NCBI GenBank assembly: GCA_963698565.1
Contig: CAVORH010000010.1
Location: forward strand, 21,966-85,965
Reading direction: 5' to 3'
DNA length: 64,000 bases
Origin: Sva-07 sp963698565
GTDB lineage: Bacteria > Actinomycetota > Acidimicrobiia > Acidimicrobiales > Ilumatobacteraceae
Made by a program: the position numbers and the translations under genes. Below, piece by piece: positions 46,521 through 55,781 of this stretch (positions are counted from its first letter, which is position 1; each line of letters opens with the position of its first letter). A model generated the notes under the pieces. It did no database searches, had not been told where the DNA came from, and was given only the letters and a program-made list of their open reading frames with translations.

Positions 46521-47039
46521 TCAGGGTGCGGCGGTGCCGTCCGGGGCCGTCGGGGCAGGAGCGGTCACCGGTGTGTGGGGAACGATCGTGAACACCGGAC
46601 CGATGTCGACGGCGCAGTTCGCCCGCAACCACGCGTCGATCGCCGCGGCCGATTCCTCCGAGGAGTAGATCGCCGCCAGCGCCTCCTGCTCCGACTCCTG
46701 ATCGCCGGGCAGCACCGTGCTCGCGGTCTCGTACGCGGACACGAGCTGGTTCCAGTCGGCTTCGACGGCGAGCGGGGCGAGGTCGCCGATGTCGCGGTAG
46801 AGATCGAGGAGCGGTTCGATGTCGTCGGAGTAGACGAGCTGCGGATCGGTCAGGGCGTCGCGGTTGGCGGCGACCTCGCCACAGAAGCGTTCGGCGTTGC
46901 CTCCACCGTCGTCGCCGCAGGCCGAGGCGGCCAGCGCGAGGCCCATGACGAACGCGATGCCGACAACCGGCGACCGACGTACCCGTCGACCGGCGCGCGG
47001 GCGCTCGGAGGGGTCGGGCGGGGCGAACACGGCAGGCAT
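46521..47039 (-). CDS. lipoprotein, unknown
   Basis: A 172-residue protein with a lipoprotein signal: PVVGIAFVMGLALAASACGDDG, lipobox Cys near residue 44. The mature part is helical and acidic (AERFCGEVAANRDALTD). Start ATG 47039 is best: the frame upstream is the antisense of the promoter region of yifB. No family recognised. Divergent from yifB. Confidence 0.7.
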   Translation of the reverse strand: MPAVFAPPDPSERPRAGRRVRRSPVVGIAFVMGLALAASACGDDGGGNAERFCGEVAANRDALTDPQLVYSDDIEPLLDLYRDIGDLAPLAVEADWNQLVSAYETASTVLPGDQESEQEALAAIYSSEESAAAIDAWLRANCAVDIGPVFTIVPHTPVTAPAPTAPDGTAAP

Positions 47040-47211
47040 TGTCGCATGCGTGACGATCGAATCGGCGGCGCCCGGTGCGCCTGTGACACCCCGTCGGTAC
47101 AGTTCGAGGGGTCGATCCGGCCCTGCGGGCGCCGGTCGGGGTTGCTGGGCCCGGGTCCGCCCTTCCTCTGTGTTTCGTCGCGGCGTTGTCGCGCTCACTC
47201 AGGAGGTTGCG

Positions 47212-48738
47212 ATGTACGGATCGATCACATCGGCCACGGTGCTCGGCGCCGAGGGTCACCGGATCAACGTCGAAGTCCAGGTCAGCAAGGGCCTGCCCGG
47301 GTTCCGCATGGTCGGTCGGCCCGACGAGTCCACCCGCGAGGCGCGCGACCGCGCCCGGGCCGCGGTGATGAGCTGCGGCCTCGAGTGGCCGGCCACGAGC
47401 ATCACGGTCAACCTGGCCCCGTCGAGCGACCGCAAGACCGGATCGGGCCTCGACCTCGCCATCGCCGTGGGCGTGCTGGTGGCGGCCGAGATGGTGCCGC
47501 CGGAGTCGGTCGCAGGCCTCGCCTTCCTCGGCGAGCTGGGCCTCGACGGGTCGTTGCGGCCGGTGGCCGGCATCGTGCCGATGGTCGGCGTACTCGGCGA
47601 ACTCGACGTCGTCGTGCCGGTCGAGTGCGCCGTCGAGGCACGGGTGGCGGCGCTCGGACGCGTTCGTCTGATCTCACACCTGCGCGAGTTGCTGGGTGTG
47701 CTGTGCGGTGACGAGCCATGGCCGGACCACGACGACGATGTCCCGTCGGCACCGCACAGCGATGCCGAAGCGCCCGACCTCGCCGACCTCCACGGCCAAC
47801 CCCTCGCCCGCCAGGCGCTCGAGATCGCTGCTGCGGGTGCTCACCACACGCTGTTCATCGGGCCGCCCGGCTCCGGCAAGACGATGCTGGCCTCGCGTCT
47901 GCCCGGGTTGCTGCCCCGCCTCGATCGCACCCGGGCACTCGAGGCCACGATGGTCCATTCCGCAGCGGGGGCGTTGCTGCCTCCGGGCGGCCTGATCCAG
48001 CGCCCACCGTTCCGGGCTCCGCACCACACCAGCTCGCTCGTCGCGTTGGTCGGTGGCGGTTCACACACACTCCGGCCCGGGGAGATCTCGATGGCGCACT
48101 GTGGTGTGCTCTTCATGGACGAGCTCGCGGAGTTCTCCCCGTCGGTGCTCGATGGGTTGCGACAGCCGCTCGAACAGCGCATCGTCACCGTCGACCGTGC
48201 GCATCTGCACGTCGTGCTGCCGGCCGATTTCCTCCTGGTCGCGGCGATGAACCCGTGCCCCTGTGGCGGCGGGCCGCCCGGCTCGTGCGTGTGCGGCGAC
48301 GCGGTGCTGCACCGCTACGCCCGTCGGGTGTCCGGCCCCCTGCTCGATCGGTTCGACCTGCGCGTCAACGTGCACCGTCCCGCAGTCGACGATTTGATCG
48401 CCAACGAGCCGTCCGAGCCGTCGGCGGTCGTCGCCGCCCGCGTCGAGGCGGCGCGCGACGTCGCGCTGCTGCGCCAGGGTGTGCTCAACAACGCGCTGGC
48501 GGCGTCCCGCCTCGATCACGTCGCCCGCCTCGACCCCGGGGCGCAACTCCATCTGCGCCACGAGATGGAGCGGGGTCGGCTGAGCGGGCGTGGCTACCAC
48601 CGTGTGCGCCGGGTGGCCCGCACGATCGCCGACCTGCGCGGCGACCTGACCGACTCGGTGGCCGAGGACGACGTGGTGCTCGCGTTGCGTTTCCGAGCCG
48701 ATCTGGCGAGCGCGCTGCGAGTGGGGCGGGCAGCGTGA
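47212..48738 (+). CDS. yifB: YifB/ComM-family Mg-chelatase-like AAA ATPase
   Basis: A 508-residue protein with an N-terminal Lon-protease-like domain (MYGSITSATVLGAEGHRINVEV), Walker A FIGPPGSGKTMLASRLPGLL near residue 222, LFMDELAEFSPSVLD as Walker B, and AAMNPCPCGGGPPGSCVCGD. The ComM/YifB class aids branch migration in natural transformation. A strong AGGAGG at 47201 precedes ATG 47212. It overlaps dprA by 4 bases. Confidence 0.93.
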   Translation: MYGSITSATVLGAEGHRINVEVQVSKGLPGFRMVGRPDESTREARDRARAAVMSCGLEWPATSITVNLAPSSDRKTGSGLDLAIAVGVLVAAEMVPPESVAGLAFLGELGLDGSLRPVAGIVPMVGVLGELDVVVPVECAVEARVAALGRVRLISHLRELLGVLCGDEPWPDHDDDVPSAPHSDAEAPDLADLHGQPLARQALEIAAAGAHHTLFIGPPGSGKTMLASRLPGLLPRLDRTRALEATMVHSAAGALLPPGGLIQRPPFRAPHHTSSLVALVGGGSHTLRPGEISMAHCGVLFMDELAEFSPSVLDGLRQPLEQRIVTVDRAHLHVVLPADFLLVAAMNPCPCGGGPPGSCVCGDAVLHRYARRVSGPLLDRFDLRVNVHRPAVDDLIANEPSEPSAVVAARVEAARDVALLRQGVLNNALAASRLDHVARLDPGAQLHLRHEMERGRLSGRGYHRVRRVARTIADLRGDLTDSVAEDDVVLALRFRADLASALRVGRAA

Positions 48739-49859
48739 TCCCGCCCGCTGGCTATGTCGCCTCGCTCGCCGGTTTCGATCGGATGACGAGCTCCCGCCTG
48801 TCGTCGCTGCTGTCGAACCGGTCGCCTGCCGACGCATTCGCGATCGCCTCCGGCGACCTCCCGCCGCCCGCTCCGATCGCTGCGCTCCTCCAGCGCGATC
48901 CGGATCTCGAGGCATCGTGGCGCGTCGACGCTGCTCGCCGGCCGCCCGAGGAGGTCTGGCAACGATGCGTCGACGGCGGGATCGATGTCGTGCTGCCGGG
49001 GGATCCGGCCTTCCCGCCACAGTTGCTCGACGACCCGCGGCGGCCGGCGGTGCTGTTCGCCCGGGGCGACCTCACCGCGCTCGATGCTCGTCGCGTCGGC
49101 ATCGTCGGCACGCGCAACGCCACACAGCGCGGGCTCGAAACCGCGGCCCGGTTCGGCTACGAGCTGTCGAGTGCCGAGGTCGTGGTCGTGTCGGGCCTGG
49201 CCAAGGGGATCGACGGGGCGGCCCATCGTGGCGCTCTGGCCGTCGCCGGCGCGCGTCCGGTCGCCGTGGTCGGCAGTGGGCTCGACCGCCCCTACCCATC
49301 GCAGCACCGCGACCTGTGGGAGGCGGTGGCCGCACGAGGTGCCGTGATCTCCGAATGGCCGCCAGGGACCGCACCGGACGCCTTCCGGTTTCCCCTGCGC
49401 AACCGCATCCTCGCCGCACTCGTCGAGGTGCTCGTGGTCGTCGAGAGCCGAGAACGTGGCGGCAGCCTGATCACCGCGCGTGAGGCGGCAGAGCGTGGCG
49501 TCGACGTGTTCGCCGTGCCCGGTCCGGTTCGGAGTCGGGCCTCCTTCGGAACCAACCGGCTGCTCTGCGATGGCGCCGCCCCGGCGACCGAGGTGGCCGA
49601 CGTGCTGATGGCGCTCGGACTCGACCGTCGTCGAGCGGGCCGATCCAGGTTCGATTCGCGGCCGCGTCCCGACCACGACGACATGGTGTTCCTCACCGCA
49701 TGTCGAGCCGGGGCGCGGTCGATCGAGGAACTCGCCGCCGAGTCCGGCCGGAGCGTCGTCGACGTGGCGTTGTCGGTGGCTCGGCTCGAGCACGCCGGCT
49801 GGCTGCGCGAGACCGGCGGATGGTTCGAAGCGATCGACCAGTGGGCCGATCTGACATGA
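48735..49859 (+). CDS. dprA: DNA-processing protein DprA
   Basis: A 374-residue DNA uptake/recombination mediator. The extended Rossmann fold carries RRVGIVGTRNATQRGLETA, VVSGLAKGIDGAAHRGAL, VVGSGLDRPYPSQHR, SEWPPGTAPDAFRFPLRNRI and a final winged-helix segment after residue 300 (IEELAAESGRSVVDVALSVARLE). It loads RecA on incoming single-stranded DNA in transformable bacteria. GTG start overlaps yifB's stop (GTGA). Confidence 0.93.
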   Translation: MIPPAGYVASLAGFDRMTSSRLSSLLSNRSPADAFAIASGDLPPPAPIAALLQRDPDLEASWRVDAARRPPEEVWQRCVDGGIDVVLPGDPAFPPQLLDDPRRPAVLFARGDLTALDARRVGIVGTRNATQRGLETAARFGYELSSAEVVVVSGLAKGIDGAAHRGALAVAGARPVAVVGSGLDRPYPSQHRDLWEAVAARGAVISEWPPGTAPDAFRFPLRNRILAALVEVLVVVESRERGGSLITAREAAERGVDVFAVPGPVRSRASFGTNRLLCDGAAPATEVADVLMALGLDRRRAGRSRFDSRPRPDHDDMVFLTACRAGARSIEELAAESGRSVVDVALSVARLEHAGWLRETGGWFEAIDQWADLT

Positions 49860-49925
49860 CCCGTCCGAGCACGCCGTGCGCCCCATCCGCGGCTTTCTCA
49901 CCTTCTGGGCAATACCATCTCCGCC

Positions 49926-50798
49926 GTGGACCTCTGGCGCATCGACGAGTTCGCCGACGCGCTCACCTCGCTGTCCGACAACACGGTGGCCGCCTACACG
50001 TCGGATCTCCGCGCGTTCCAGGGCTGGTGCGCCCGCAGCGACCTGACCGATCCGGCACAGGTGAAGCGCACCACGGTGCGGCGGTACCTCGCGCACCTCA
50101 CCACGAGACAGTTCGCACGCCGCACCATCGCGCGCAAGACCGCAGCGTTGCGGCGGTACTACCGATGGCTCGTCGCCGGCGGGCACGCCGAGATCGATCC
50201 CACCAGTGGCGTGTCCGCGCCGGCCGGAGCCGGGCGACTCCCGCGGGTGCTCGACCAACGAGAGCTCGACGGTCTGCTCGAGGGGGTGGCGCCCGATGGC
50301 GAGCCCGACTGGCGCCGCCGTCGCGACGACGCGGTGCTCGAACTGCTCTACGGATCCGGGCTGCGTGTCGGCGAGCTGTGCGGGCTGCGAGTGAGTTCTC
50401 TGTCCTTGGCCTCCGGTGCGGCCGACGTCTGGGGCAAAGGCGCCAAGGAACGCAGGGTTCCCGTCAGCGAAGCAGCGGTGCGGGCCGTGCGACGATGGCT
50501 CGCCGTCCGCGGCGACGTGCTGCCGGCCGACGCCGGCGACGTGCTGTTCGGCAACGAGCGTGGTCGCCCGCTCACGCCGCGCGACGTTCGCCGCATCATC
50601 GACCGGCGTTCCTCGAGCCCGACGCATCCGCATGCGCTGCGTCACACGTTCGCGACGCACCTGCTCGACGGAGGCGCCGACCTTCGTGCGGTGCAGGAAC
50701 TGCTCGGCCACACCGATGTGGCCACCACCCAGCGCTACACACACGTCAGCCGGGAGCGACTGTCGGCTGCCTATCGCGAGGCCCACCCCAGAGCATGA
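49926..50798 (+). CDS. xerC: tyrosine recombinase XerC/XerD
   Basis: A 290-residue recombinase for resolving chromosome dimers. Core-binding N-domain with SDNTVAAYTSDLRAF; catalytic residues Arg in YGSGLRVGELCGLRV, Lys in GKGAKERRVPV, His-x-x-Arg in HPHALRHTFATHL, His in LLGHTDVATT, and Tyr in QRYTHV. GTG start 49926. XerC is preferred to XerD from the dprA-xerC-whiG-rpsB order. Confidence 0.88.
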   Translation: MDLWRIDEFADALTSLSDNTVAAYTSDLRAFQGWCARSDLTDPAQVKRTTVRRYLAHLTTRQFARRTIARKTAALRRYYRWLVAGGHAEIDPTSGVSAPAGAGRLPRVLDQRELDGLLEGVAPDGEPDWRRRRDDAVLELLYGSGLRVGELCGLRVSSLSLASGAADVWGKGAKERRVPVSEAAVRAVRRWLAVRGDVLPADAGDVLFGNERGRPLTPRDVRRIIDRRSSSPTHPHALRHTFATHLLDGGADLRAVQELLGHTDVATTQRYTHVSRERLSAAYREAHPRA

Positions 50799-51556
50799 GT
50801 ATCGTTCCCGAAGACGCCGATCTCCAGATGCAGTGGACGCGATGGCTGAACCGCCGCAACGCGGCCGCCCGCGACCACCTGATCGTCCACTACTCGCCGT
50901 TGGTGAAGTTCGTGGCCGGGCGTGTCGGCGCCGGGTTGCCGTCGAGCGTCGACCCCGGCGACCTCGTCAGCTCCGGCGTGTTCGGTCTGATCGATGCCAT
51001 CGAGCGGTTCGATCCCGAGCGGGGGGTCAAGTTCGAGACGTTCGCCGTGCCCCGGATCCGCGGAGCGGTCTACGACGGTCTGCGCAAGCTCGATTGGGTA
51101 CCACGGTCGATCCGCAGTCGTGCCCGCAGCGTCGAGAAGGCGATCTCGGAACTCGAGCACAAGCTGGGTCGCGGGCCGAACGACGAGGAACTGGCGGCCC
51201 ACCTCCGGATCTCGGGCGATGAACTCACGCGGTGGCTCGCAGCGATCGCGAGCACCACGGTCGGTCCGCTCGACCGGGCCATCGCGGCGGGAGCCGAGCC
51301 GGCTGCGCTCGACGGCCCGGGCTCGGGGTCGCCCGCGGCGGTCGTCGAGGACACCGAACTCGGCGAGATCATGCGGGCGGAGATCCGCAAGCTGCCCGAC
51401 CGGGAGAAGCTCGTCCTGTCGCTGTACTACGACGAGGGGTTGACGCTGTCGGAGATCGGCGAGGTCCTGGGCGTCACCGAGAGTCGGGTGTCGCAGATCC
51501 ACACGAAGTCCGTGCTGCACCTGCGTTCGCGCCTGGCTGCGGCCGGCGTCGGCTGA
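50795..51556 (+). CDS. whiG: FliA/WhiG-type RNA polymerase sigma factor
   Basis: A 253-residue group 3 sigma factor. Region 2: YSPLVKFVAGRVGAGLPSSVDPGDLVSSGVFGLIDAIERFDPERGVKFETFAVPRIRG spans residues about 30-90 (key part: FDPERG). Region 3: VEKAISELEHKLGRGPNDEEL. Region 4: LTLSEIGEVLGVTESRVSQIHTK. In the Streptomyces line WhiG controls sporulation; in motile bacteria FliA controls flagella. Overlaps xerC (ATGA). Confidence 0.87.
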   Translation: MSIVPEDADLQMQWTRWLNRRNAAARDHLIVHYSPLVKFVAGRVGAGLPSSVDPGDLVSSGVFGLIDAIERFDPERGVKFETFAVPRIRGAVYDGLRKLDWVPRSIRSRARSVEKAISELEHKLGRGPNDEELAAHLRISGDELTRWLAAIASTTVGPLDRAIAAGAEPAALDGPGSGSPAAVVEDTELGEIMRAEIRKLPDREKLVLSLYYDEGLTLSEIGEVLGVTESRVSQIHTKSVLHLRSRLAAAGVG

Positions 51557-51628
51557 CCAGCCCGCCTTCGGCGCTCTCGCGCCCCCAGTTCCGACCGGCG
51601 CGCGCCGGTCCGAGACGAGGAGGCACAC

Positions 51629-52504
51629 ATGCGAGGTCCCACGCAGGGCGGCTCATCGGCGGGCACGCAGCGACGGCGGATGGTGATGCCGGCCGCTCGC
51701 CGCCGCAGGCACCGGTTCTCGACCGTGCTCGGGCTGGTGGTGACGCTGGTCGGGTCGACCTCGCTGTCGCCCGCGACATCGGTGCACGCGGCACCGTGCC
51801 TGCGTCCGCCGGTGATCGGCACGGTCGTCGACCCGTTCCGCGCTCCGGCTTGCGACTGGTGCGCCGGCAACCGGGGCATCGAGTACCGGGTCGGTCCCGA
51901 TGCCACCGTTCGAGCCGCGGCAACCGGAACCGTGACGTTCGTCGGGTCCGTGGCGGGCACCGCGTATCTGGTGGTCGAACTGTCGAACGGTTGGCGGCTG
52001 ACCTACGGGCGGCTCGAGGACACCACGCTCCGACGCGGCGCCCTGGTCGTGGCGGGGTCGGCCGTGGGTCGCGTGACCGGTGAGTTCTACTTCGGACTGC
52101 GCATCGGCGACGAGTACCACGACCCGGCGCCGTTCATCGGGCGACCGATCGGCCGCCCCCGGTTGATCCCGCTCGACGGGACGCCGGCGCTCGTGCCCGA
52201 TCCGGCCGACGCGCCGGCGTGGACCTGCTCGGCGCGTCTCGCAGCCGCGGGTGTCGGGGTGGCGAGAACGGCCGATAGCATCCGCCCGGTCGGTTCACCC
52301 GATCCGGCCGCTGTTCGCAGCGATGTCTCACCGTTCCGCCGGTCAACAAGCGGTCGCCCACGGGCGCCGACCGGCGGGATCAACCGCACCAAGGAGAACC
52401 ATCATGGCCGTCATCACCATGCGGCAAATGCTCGAAGCCGGCGCCCACTTCGGTCACCAGACCCGACGGTGGAACCCGAAGATGAAGCGATTCATCTTCG
52501 GTGA
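51629..52504 (+). CDS. secreted LytM/M23-like protein lacking zinc ligands
   Basis: A 291-residue frame with a signal peptide (HRFSTVLGLVVTLVGSTSLSPA). The core resembles an M23 fold, GTVVDPFRAPACDWCAGNRGIEY, ATGTVTFVGSVAGTAYLVVEL and YGRLEDTTLRRGALVVAGS, but the catalytic His/Asp positions read NRGIEY, YGRL and FYFGLR. All zinc ligands are absent, so it is probably a non-catalytic cell-wall binder. The last 70 residues are low-complexity and run 101 bases into rpsB in another frame, so the true stop may have been lost. Confidence 0.62.
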   Translation: MRGPTQGGSSAGTQRRRMVMPAARRRRHRFSTVLGLVVTLVGSTSLSPATSVHAAPCLRPPVIGTVVDPFRAPACDWCAGNRGIEYRVGPDATVRAAATGTVTFVGSVAGTAYLVVELSNGWRLTYGRLEDTTLRRGALVVAGSAVGRVTGEFYFGLRIGDEYHDPAPFIGRPIGRPRLIPLDGTPALVPDPADAPAWTCSARLAAAGVGVARTADSIRPVGSPDPAAVRSDVSPFRRSTSGRPRAPTGGINRTKENHHGRHHHAANARSRRPLRSPDPTVEPEDEAIHLR

Positions 52505-53399
52505 GCGCAACGGCATCTACATCATCGACCTCGAGCAGACGCTCGGTCGGGTGGAGACCGCCTACGGTTTCGTCCGCGATCTCGTCGCCGGTGGCGGCAC
52601 GATCCTGTTCGTCGGCACCAAGAAGCAGGCGCAGGATCCCGTGAAGAGCTACGCCGACAAGTGCGGCATGCCGTACGTCAACGAGCGTTGGCTCGGTGGC
52701 ATGCTCACCAACTTCGAGACGATGTCGAAGCGCGTCAACAAGATGCTCGAGTACGAGCGCATGCAGGCGTCCGGCGAGTTCGACGCGATGATCAAGAAGG
52801 AAGCCCTGCTGCTCGACCGCGAGCTCACGAAGCTCCAGCGCAACCTCGGTGGTCTGCGCAGCCTCAAGAAGGCGCCTGACGCCATCTTCGTGCTCGACAC
52901 GAAGAAGGAGCACATCGCGGTGACCGAGGCCAACAAGCTCGGCATCCCGGTGGTCGCCGTCGTCGACACCAACGTCGACCCCGAAGTCATCCAGTACCCG
53001 ATCCCCGGCAACGACGACGCCATCCGCTCGAACAGCCTGTTCGCCCGCGTGATCGCCGACGCGGTCGAAGAGGGTCGATTCATCGCCAACAAGCGCAACC
53101 CGGCACCGGCTCCGGTCGCCGAGCGCACCCCGGAGGAAGAGGCCGAGTTCGCCGCCGCCCAGGCCGCCGCACGCGACGCCGCGGCGCAGGCACAGGCCGA
53201 CCGCGATGCCCGCCTCGCCGCCGCCAAGGCCTCGCCGGTGGTCGAAGAAGCTGCCGCAGATGCCGCTGCCATCGCCACTCAGGAGGGCGCCCCCGCCGAG
53301 GTCGTGGCGGAGGTCGCCGAGGAGACTGCTGCCGAGGTGGCCGAGCAGGTCGCCGACAGCACCACCGACGAAGTCGTTCAAGAGAGCACGGAGAGCTGA
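52404..53399 (+). CDS. rpsB: 30S ribosomal protein S2
   Basis: A 331-residue S2 protein. MAVITMRQMLEAGAHFGHQTR and RWNPKMKRFIFGERNGIYI, VGTKKQAQDPV, NERWLGGMLTNF, and RSNSLFARVIADAVEEGR are conserved. The C-terminal 80 residues form an Ala/Glu-rich extension beyond the standard 240-260. ATG 52404 follows AAGGAGA. The gene is followed after 2 bases by tsf. Confidence 0.97.
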   Translation: MAVITMRQMLEAGAHFGHQTRRWNPKMKRFIFGERNGIYIIDLEQTLGRVETAYGFVRDLVAGGGTILFVGTKKQAQDPVKSYADKCGMPYVNERWLGGMLTNFETMSKRVNKMLEYERMQASGEFDAMIKKEALLLDRELTKLQRNLGGLRSLKKAPDAIFVLDTKKEHIAVTEANKLGIPVVAVVDTNVDPEVIQYPIPGNDDAIRSNSLFARVIADAVEEGRFIANKRNPAPAPVAERTPEEEAEFAAAQAAARDAAAQAQADRDARLAAAKASPVVEEAAADAAAIATQEGAPAEVVAEVAEETAAEVAEQVADSTTDEVVQESTES

Positions 53400-53401
53400 A
53401 C

Positions 53402-54190
53402 ATGTCATTCACCGCACAAGACGTCAAGGCGCTGCGCGAGTCCTCGGGCGCCGGGATGATGGACTGCAAGAAGGCGTTGCAGGAGAACGACGGCGACATG
53501 GAGGCCGCGAAGCAGTGGCTGCGTGAGAAGGGCCTGGCCGCCAGCGCCAAGCGTGAGGACCGCGAGGCCTCCCAGGGTGTCGTCAGCCTCCTCATCGAGG
53601 GCAACGTCGGCGCGATCGTCGAACTCAAGAGCGAAACCGACTTCGTGGCCGGATCCGACCAGTTCAAGGCCGAAGCCGACGCGCTGGTGGCGCTCGTCGC
53701 CGCGAAGGGCGTCGACGCGGTCAGCGAGCGCGCGACAGAGCTCGAGGAGCTCAAGGTCACGCTGAAGGAGAACATCGGCCTCGGCGACGTCAAGCGCATC
53801 GAGGCCGCCGACGGCAACCTGCTCGGCAGCTACCTGCACATGCAGGGTGGCCGTGGTGTCAATGCCGTGCTCGTCGAGATCGCAGACGGTACGCCGGAAC
53901 TCGCTCACGACGTCGCGGTCCACATCGCCTTCGCTCGTCCGACGTATCTCAGCCGTGACGACATCCCCGAAGACGTGGTCGCCGCCGAGCGCGCCACCCT
54001 CGAGACGATCAGCCGCAACGAGGGCAAGCCCGAAGCGGCGCTGCCGAAGATCGTCGAGGGTCGCATCAACGGCTTCTACAAGGACGTCGCGCTGCTCGAT
54101 CAGCCCTACGCCAAGGACGACAAGCAGTCGGTCAGCCAGTTCATCGGCGGCGCCACCATCGTGGCCTTCGCCCAAGTCGAAATCGGCTGA
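53402..54190 (+). CDS. tsf: elongation factor Ts
   Basis: GDP/GTP exchange factor for EF-Tu. 262 residues. FTAQDVKALRESSGAGMMDCKKAL, WLREKGLAASAKREDREASQG, LKSETDFVAGSDQF, and VAVHIAFARPTYLSRDDIP are the family landmarks. Starts 2 bases after rpsB, so both come from one message. A strong hairpin follows at 54210. Confidence 0.97.
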   Translation: MSFTAQDVKALRESSGAGMMDCKKALQENDGDMEAAKQWLREKGLAASAKREDREASQGVVSLLIEGNVGAIVELKSETDFVAGSDQFKAEADALVALVAAKGVDAVSERATELEELKVTLKENIGLGDVKRIEAADGNLLGSYLHMQGGRGVNAVLVEIADGTPELAHDVAVHIAFARPTYLSRDDIPEDVVAAERATLETISRNEGKPEAALPKIVEGRINGFYKDVALLDQPYAKDDKQSVSQFIGGATIVAFAQVEIG

Positions 54191-54209
54191 TTCCACAACG
54201 CTCCACCCG

Positions 54210-54256
54210 TTCTCGTGAACCCGTGCGGGAGTAATCCCGCAACGGGTTCACGAGAA
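54210..54256. terminator. long hairpin between tsf and pyrH
   Basis: 21-base arms (TTCTCGTGAACCCG...GCGGGA and its complement) around a GTAA loop, with one bulged A. It starts 20 bases after tsf and probably limits readthrough into pyrH. No T-run, so Rho-independent action is uncertain. Confidence 0.6.
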
Positions 54257-54313
54257 GATGGGGTGGGGCGGTTTTCGGTGGCCTGGCGTCGGCTCTAGTA
54301 CGGTCATCGGTCG

Positions 54314-55072
54314 ATGAGCGACCAGCCGATGCATCCCCGGGGAGGGCCTCGGCCCAGTTGGAAGCGGATCGTGTTCAAGCCGTCGGGTGAGGCACTCGCC
54401 GGCGAGTCGGGCAAGGGGCTCGACGGCGCGACGCTCGAAGCGACCGCCCGCGACATCGTCGATCTCCGGCAGAACCTCGGCGTCGACGTCGCCGTGGTGG
54501 TCGGCGGCGGAAACTTCTGGCGCGGCCGTACCGGTTCGCTCAGCGGCATGGACGCCACCCAGTCCGATCACATCGGCATGCTCGGCACCGTGATGAACGC
54601 CCTCGCGCTCCAGGACGCGCTCGAGCGTCTCGGCCAGGACACCCGCGTGCAGTCCGCGATCGAGATGCCCCGCATCGCCGAGGCCTACATCCGCCGTCGG
54701 GCGGTGCGCCATCTCGAGAAGGGTCGTGTCGTCATCTTCGCCGCCGGCACCGGCAACCCGTTCTTCACCACCGACACCGCCGCAGCGCTGCGGGCGGCCG
54801 AGATCGAGGCCGATGTCGTGATCAAGGGCACGCACTCGGGGGTCGACGGCGTCTACTCGGCGGATCCCCGTCACGACGCGACGGCGACGAAGTACGACGA
54901 GGTGGGGTATCTCGAGGTGATGACGAAGAACCTCAAGGTGATGGACGCAACCGCGATCGCGTTCTGCCGCGACAACGGGATTCCGATCGTGGTGTTCGAC
55001 ATGTCGATGCCCGGGGCGCTCCGCAGCATCGTGCAGGGTGGCCACGAGGGCACCCTCGTCCACGAGGTCTGA
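54314..55072 (+). CDS. pyrH: UMP kinase
   Basis: Phosphorylates UMP to UDP. 252 residues. VFKPSGEALAGESGKGLD, VVVGGGNFWRGRTGS, DHIGMLGTVMNALALQDALE, and FAAGTGNPFFTTDTAAALRA are conserved. ATG 54314. First of the pyrH-frr-cdsA-dxr-rseP-ispG run. Confidence 0.96.
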   Translation: MSDQPMHPRGGPRPSWKRIVFKPSGEALAGESGKGLDGATLEATARDIVDLRQNLGVDVAVVVGGGNFWRGRTGSLSGMDATQSDHIGMLGTVMNALALQDALERLGQDTRVQSAIEMPRIAEAYIRRRAVRHLEKGRVVIFAAGTGNPFFTTDTAAALRAAEIEADVVIKGTHSGVDGVYSADPRHDATATKYDEVGYLEVMTKNLKVMDATAIAFCRDNGIPIVVFDMSMPGALRSIVQGGHEGTLVHEV

Positions 55073-55175
55073 GCCTCTTCGGCGGGCCGGATCTGGTGCG
55101 AACCCGGTTCGGTGCGCCAGCCGGCCGGACGCCCATGGTCGGCTGGTCGGGGCCCGTCTGGGTACGCTGGCTGCC

Positions 55176-55733
55176 GTGATCGACGAGACCCTGCTCGAAG
55201 CGATGGAGAAGATGGACAAGGCGGTGGAGCACACCCAGCACCAGTTCTCCACGGTGCGCACCGGGCGGGCGACGCCGTCGCTCGTCGAGCGCATCACCGT
55301 GGAGTACTACGGCGCCCCGGTGCCGCTCCAGCAGATCGCCTCGATCTCGGTTCCCGAGGCACGTCAGTTGCTGATCAAGCCGCACGACCGAGCGTCGCTC
55401 GACGCCGTCGAGAAGGCGATCCGCGACAGCGACCTGGGTGTGGCGCCGAACAACGACGGGATCTCGATCCGTCTGTCGTTGCCGCAGCTGACCGAGGAAC
55501 GTCGCCGGGAGTACGTCAAGGTGGTCAAGCACATGGCCGAGGACGGCCGGATCGCCATCCGGAATTCCCGCCGCGACGCCCGCAAGGCGCTGGAGAGCGC
55601 GGAGAAGGACGGTGAGATCTCCGCTGACGATCTCGAGCGGGCGGAGAAGGAACTGGAGAAGGTGACCCACGACCACGTCGAGCACATCGACGCTGCGTTG
55701 GGGCGCAAAGAGCACGAATTGCTCGAAGTATGA
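55176..55733 (+). CDS. frr: ribosome-recycling factor
   Basis: 185 residues. MEKAVEHT-like start (AMEKMDKAVEHTQHQFSTVRTG), YYGAPVPLQQIASISVPEA, PEARQLLIKPHD and LTEERRREYVKVVKHMAEDGRIAIRN are typical. GTG 55176 is the right start by length. It splits ribosomes after termination together with EF-G. Confidence 0.97.
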   Translation: MIDETLLEAMEKMDKAVEHTQHQFSTVRTGRATPSLVERITVEYYGAPVPLQQIASISVPEARQLLIKPHDRASLDAVEKAIRDSDLGVAPNNDGISIRLSLPQLTEERRREYVKVVKHMAEDGRIAIRNSRRDARKALESAEKDGEISADDLERAEKELEKVTHDHVEHIDAALGRKEHELLEV

Positions 55734-55781
55734 GCGGCTGTACCACCGCTCGACGTTCGACCACGGGGGAAGGGATCCGAC

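Noticed and set aside
48594..50786. 730-residue minus-strand frame over dprA and xerC
   Set aside because: Antisense shadow of two well-supported genes on the plus strand.
54210..54256. Long palindrome as part of a CRISPR or as a riboswitch
   Set aside because: Single copy, no spacer pattern, no aptamer-like structure; a hairpin after tsf is the simplest reading.
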